From the NCBI GenBank assembly GCA_021162225.1, contig JAGGZB010000183.1, forward strand, positions 1-5,124: a stretch of DNA of 5,124 bases, read 5' to 3'. This document shows, one piece after another, positions 4,025 to 5,124 of this stretch (its first letter is position 1; each line of letters opens with the position of its first letter). Source of the DNA: Candidatus Bathyarchaeota archaeon. GTDB lineage: Archaea > Thermoproteota > Bathyarchaeia > Bathyarchaeales > DTEX01. The notes under the pieces were generated by a model. The model had not been told where the DNA came from. It did no database searches and was given only the letters and a program-made list of their open reading frames with translations. The position numbers and the translations under genes were made by a program.

Positions 4025-5124
4025 TTACTCAGCCTCGACACTCACCGTTAATTTACTATCACCTATAGCAGCTATTCTATCGCGTCTTATGGGAAGCCTG
4101 ATCATTTCAGCCGGTCTAACCCTAGGTATCTTAACCTCCAATCCCAGCTCGCGAACTACTAATCTAACGTTTTCCTCGGGCTTCTTAACCCTGACGTGTA
4201 GGTAGACGTCCTTAAGCCCGGTGACCAGCTGAGGCATCGCCAGCCTCACATTCCTGCCCAAGACCACCTTCTTAACACCTTCATGCGGTATTTCGCCGCC
4301 CCCTAAGATGTAGGCTGCACTCTCAGCAACCCGCTCACCTTGCTCCGCAGCATGGTCTACTAGATCGTTGATTATTAAGGCGTTACCCGCGGCGAATACG
4401 TTGTGCAGCGTCGTCTCTAAGAAATCGTTAACTATCAGGCCATGTGTCGCTCTATCTATTAGCGCTCCGGCTTCCTCGAGCAGCTCAGCCTTAGGCACTA
4501 TGCCTGCGGCGACAATTACCGTATCGCATTCGAGCACCTTCTCGGTGCCAGATATCGGTTTTAGGTCCTCGTCAACCTTAACCACCTCGACGCCTGCAAC
4601 CCTACGCCTACCCAGTATCTTAGTAACCATGTGGCTGAGTAGAAGTGGTATGCCGAAGTCTTCTAGACATTGAACCACGTTTCTGGTTAGGCCGCCGGGC
4701 CAGGGCATAAGCTCGACTACAGCCTTGACATCAGCTCCTTCAAGGGCGAATCTCCTGGCCATTATTAATCCCACATCTCCTGAGCCTATGATAACCATCT
4801 CTTTGCCCGGCATAACCCCGAATAAATCCATGAGCGCTTGGGTCTCACCGGCGGTGAACACTCCAGCCGGCCTATATCCGACGACACCTATCTCAAATAT
4901 CGATCTCTCACGGGCGCCTGCAGCGTAGATTAGCGCCTTGCCATCCAGCCTTATAACTCCCTTAGGTGAGATAGCTATAACCTCAACATTATCTTCTGAA
5001 TATCTTAGGTCGCTGGCATAGGACTCCGTAAGCATTTCAACGCCTAGGTCATATACCTGCTTTACCAGCCTCTCCGCGAACTCTGGGCCCGTGAGCTCCT
5101 CTTTAAAGTATTGGAGCCCGAAGC
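4025..5124 (-). CDS. NAD(P)/FAD-dependent oxidoreductase, N-terminus outside window
   Basis: The frame is open from the right edge (first full codon at 5122) to TAA at 4025-4027, 365 residues. The first FAD-binding GxGxxG and the true start lie beyond the window. From the edge, GFGLQYFKEELTGPEFAERL is a family-specific block. IYAAGARERS (about 65-74) is the end of the FAD half-domain. VIIGSGDVG (110-118) with a downstream acidic residue is the NAD(P)-binding Rossmann motif. VIVAAGIVP (202-210) and NVFAAGNALIINDLVDHAAE (241-260) close the flavin site. The C-terminal roughly 95 residues, with RVRPAEMIRL (334-343), are the extra domain of this subfamily. It would move electrons between a reduced nicotinamide or flavin partner and the DUF1667 protein encoded directly downstream. 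By precedent the complex includes a GlpA-like glycerol-3-phosphate dehydrogenase, expected just past the right edge. The ATG at 5035 is an internal methionine. No defects seen. Confidence 0.92.
   Translation of the reverse strand, partial: FGLQYFKEELTGPEFAERLVKQVYDLGVEMLTESYASDLRYSEDNVEVIAISPKGVIRLDGKALIYAAGARERSIFEIGVVGYRPAGVFTAGETQALMDLFGVMPGKEMVIIGSGDVGLIMARRFALEGADVKAVVELMPWPGGLTRNVVQCLEDFGIPLLLSHMVTKILGRRRVAGVEVVKVDEDLKPISGTEKVLECDTVIVAAGIVPKAELLEEAGALIDRATHGLIVNDFLETTLHNVFAAGNALIINDLVDHAAEQGERVAESAAYILGGGEIPHEGVKKVVLGRNVRLAMPQLVTGLKDVYLHVRVKKPEENVRLVVRELGLEVKIPRVRPAEMIRLPIRRDRIAAIGDSKLTVSVEAE

Noticed and set aside
3720..4205. 161-codon plus-strand open frame
   Set aside because: It is entirely antisense to the DUF1667 and oxidoreductase genes, which have clear family signatures; Ser/Thr/Leu-rich composition typical of an antisense frame.
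1..5124. CRISPR array or insertion sequence
   Set aside because: No regularly spaced repeats of 24-37 bases, no transposase-like protein and no long terminal inverted repeats with target duplications were seen.

Overview
The window looks archaeal and probably thermophilic. Starts are preceded by AT-rich TATA-like boxes rather than bacterial -35/-10 pairs. Several starts look leaderless, and others have GAGGTG or AAGGAG Shine-Dalgarno sites. Codon choice favours AGG, ATA and CTT/CTA. The right-hand gene pair is of a type I associate with anaerobic hyperthermophiles (Thermococcales, Thermoproteota, also Thermotogae). A thermophilic Thermoproteota-like archaeon is my best guess. No rRNA or tRNA is present to fix the lineage.

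Layout. (1) 1-739, minus strand: the N-terminal 246 residues of a Schlafen/AlbA_2-type putative ATP-binding or regulatory protein. Its promoter carries three helically phased TTTACAAA copies and a nearly symmetric TATA box. (2) 802-972, plus strand: a possible divergent 56-residue helical ORF using the same promoter region. (3) 1082-1981, minus: a roughly 299-residue protein that I read as a divergent PD-(D/E)XK-type nuclease. (4) 2175-2523: two small ORFs facing away from each other, with short overlapping regulatory sequences. (5) 2492-3296, minus: one or two coiled-coil genes, one with an N-terminal membrane segment, both interrupted by apparent single-base frameshifts in homopolymer runs. 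(6) 3297-3631: no convincing gene, but an imperfect 13-bp inverted repeat. (7) 3632-5124, minus: the end of a well-conserved operon, an NAD(P)/FAD-dependent oxidoreductase (N-terminus outside the window) followed after 3 bases by a DUF1667 four-cysteine protein.

The two edges are ordinary, fairly GC-rich, intact genes. The middle (about 970-3630) is more AT-rich and contains unrecognised, small or broken genes. That is the usual look of an accessory or decaying island. The oxidoreductase and DUF1667 protein almost certainly work together, by family precedent beside a glycerol-3-phosphate dehydrogenase-like flavoprotein. No functional link between that operon and the middle genes can be seen. 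The nuclease-like protein, the coiled-coil membrane protein and the AlbA_2 protein are all types found in defence or mobile loci, but I cannot show that they form one system.
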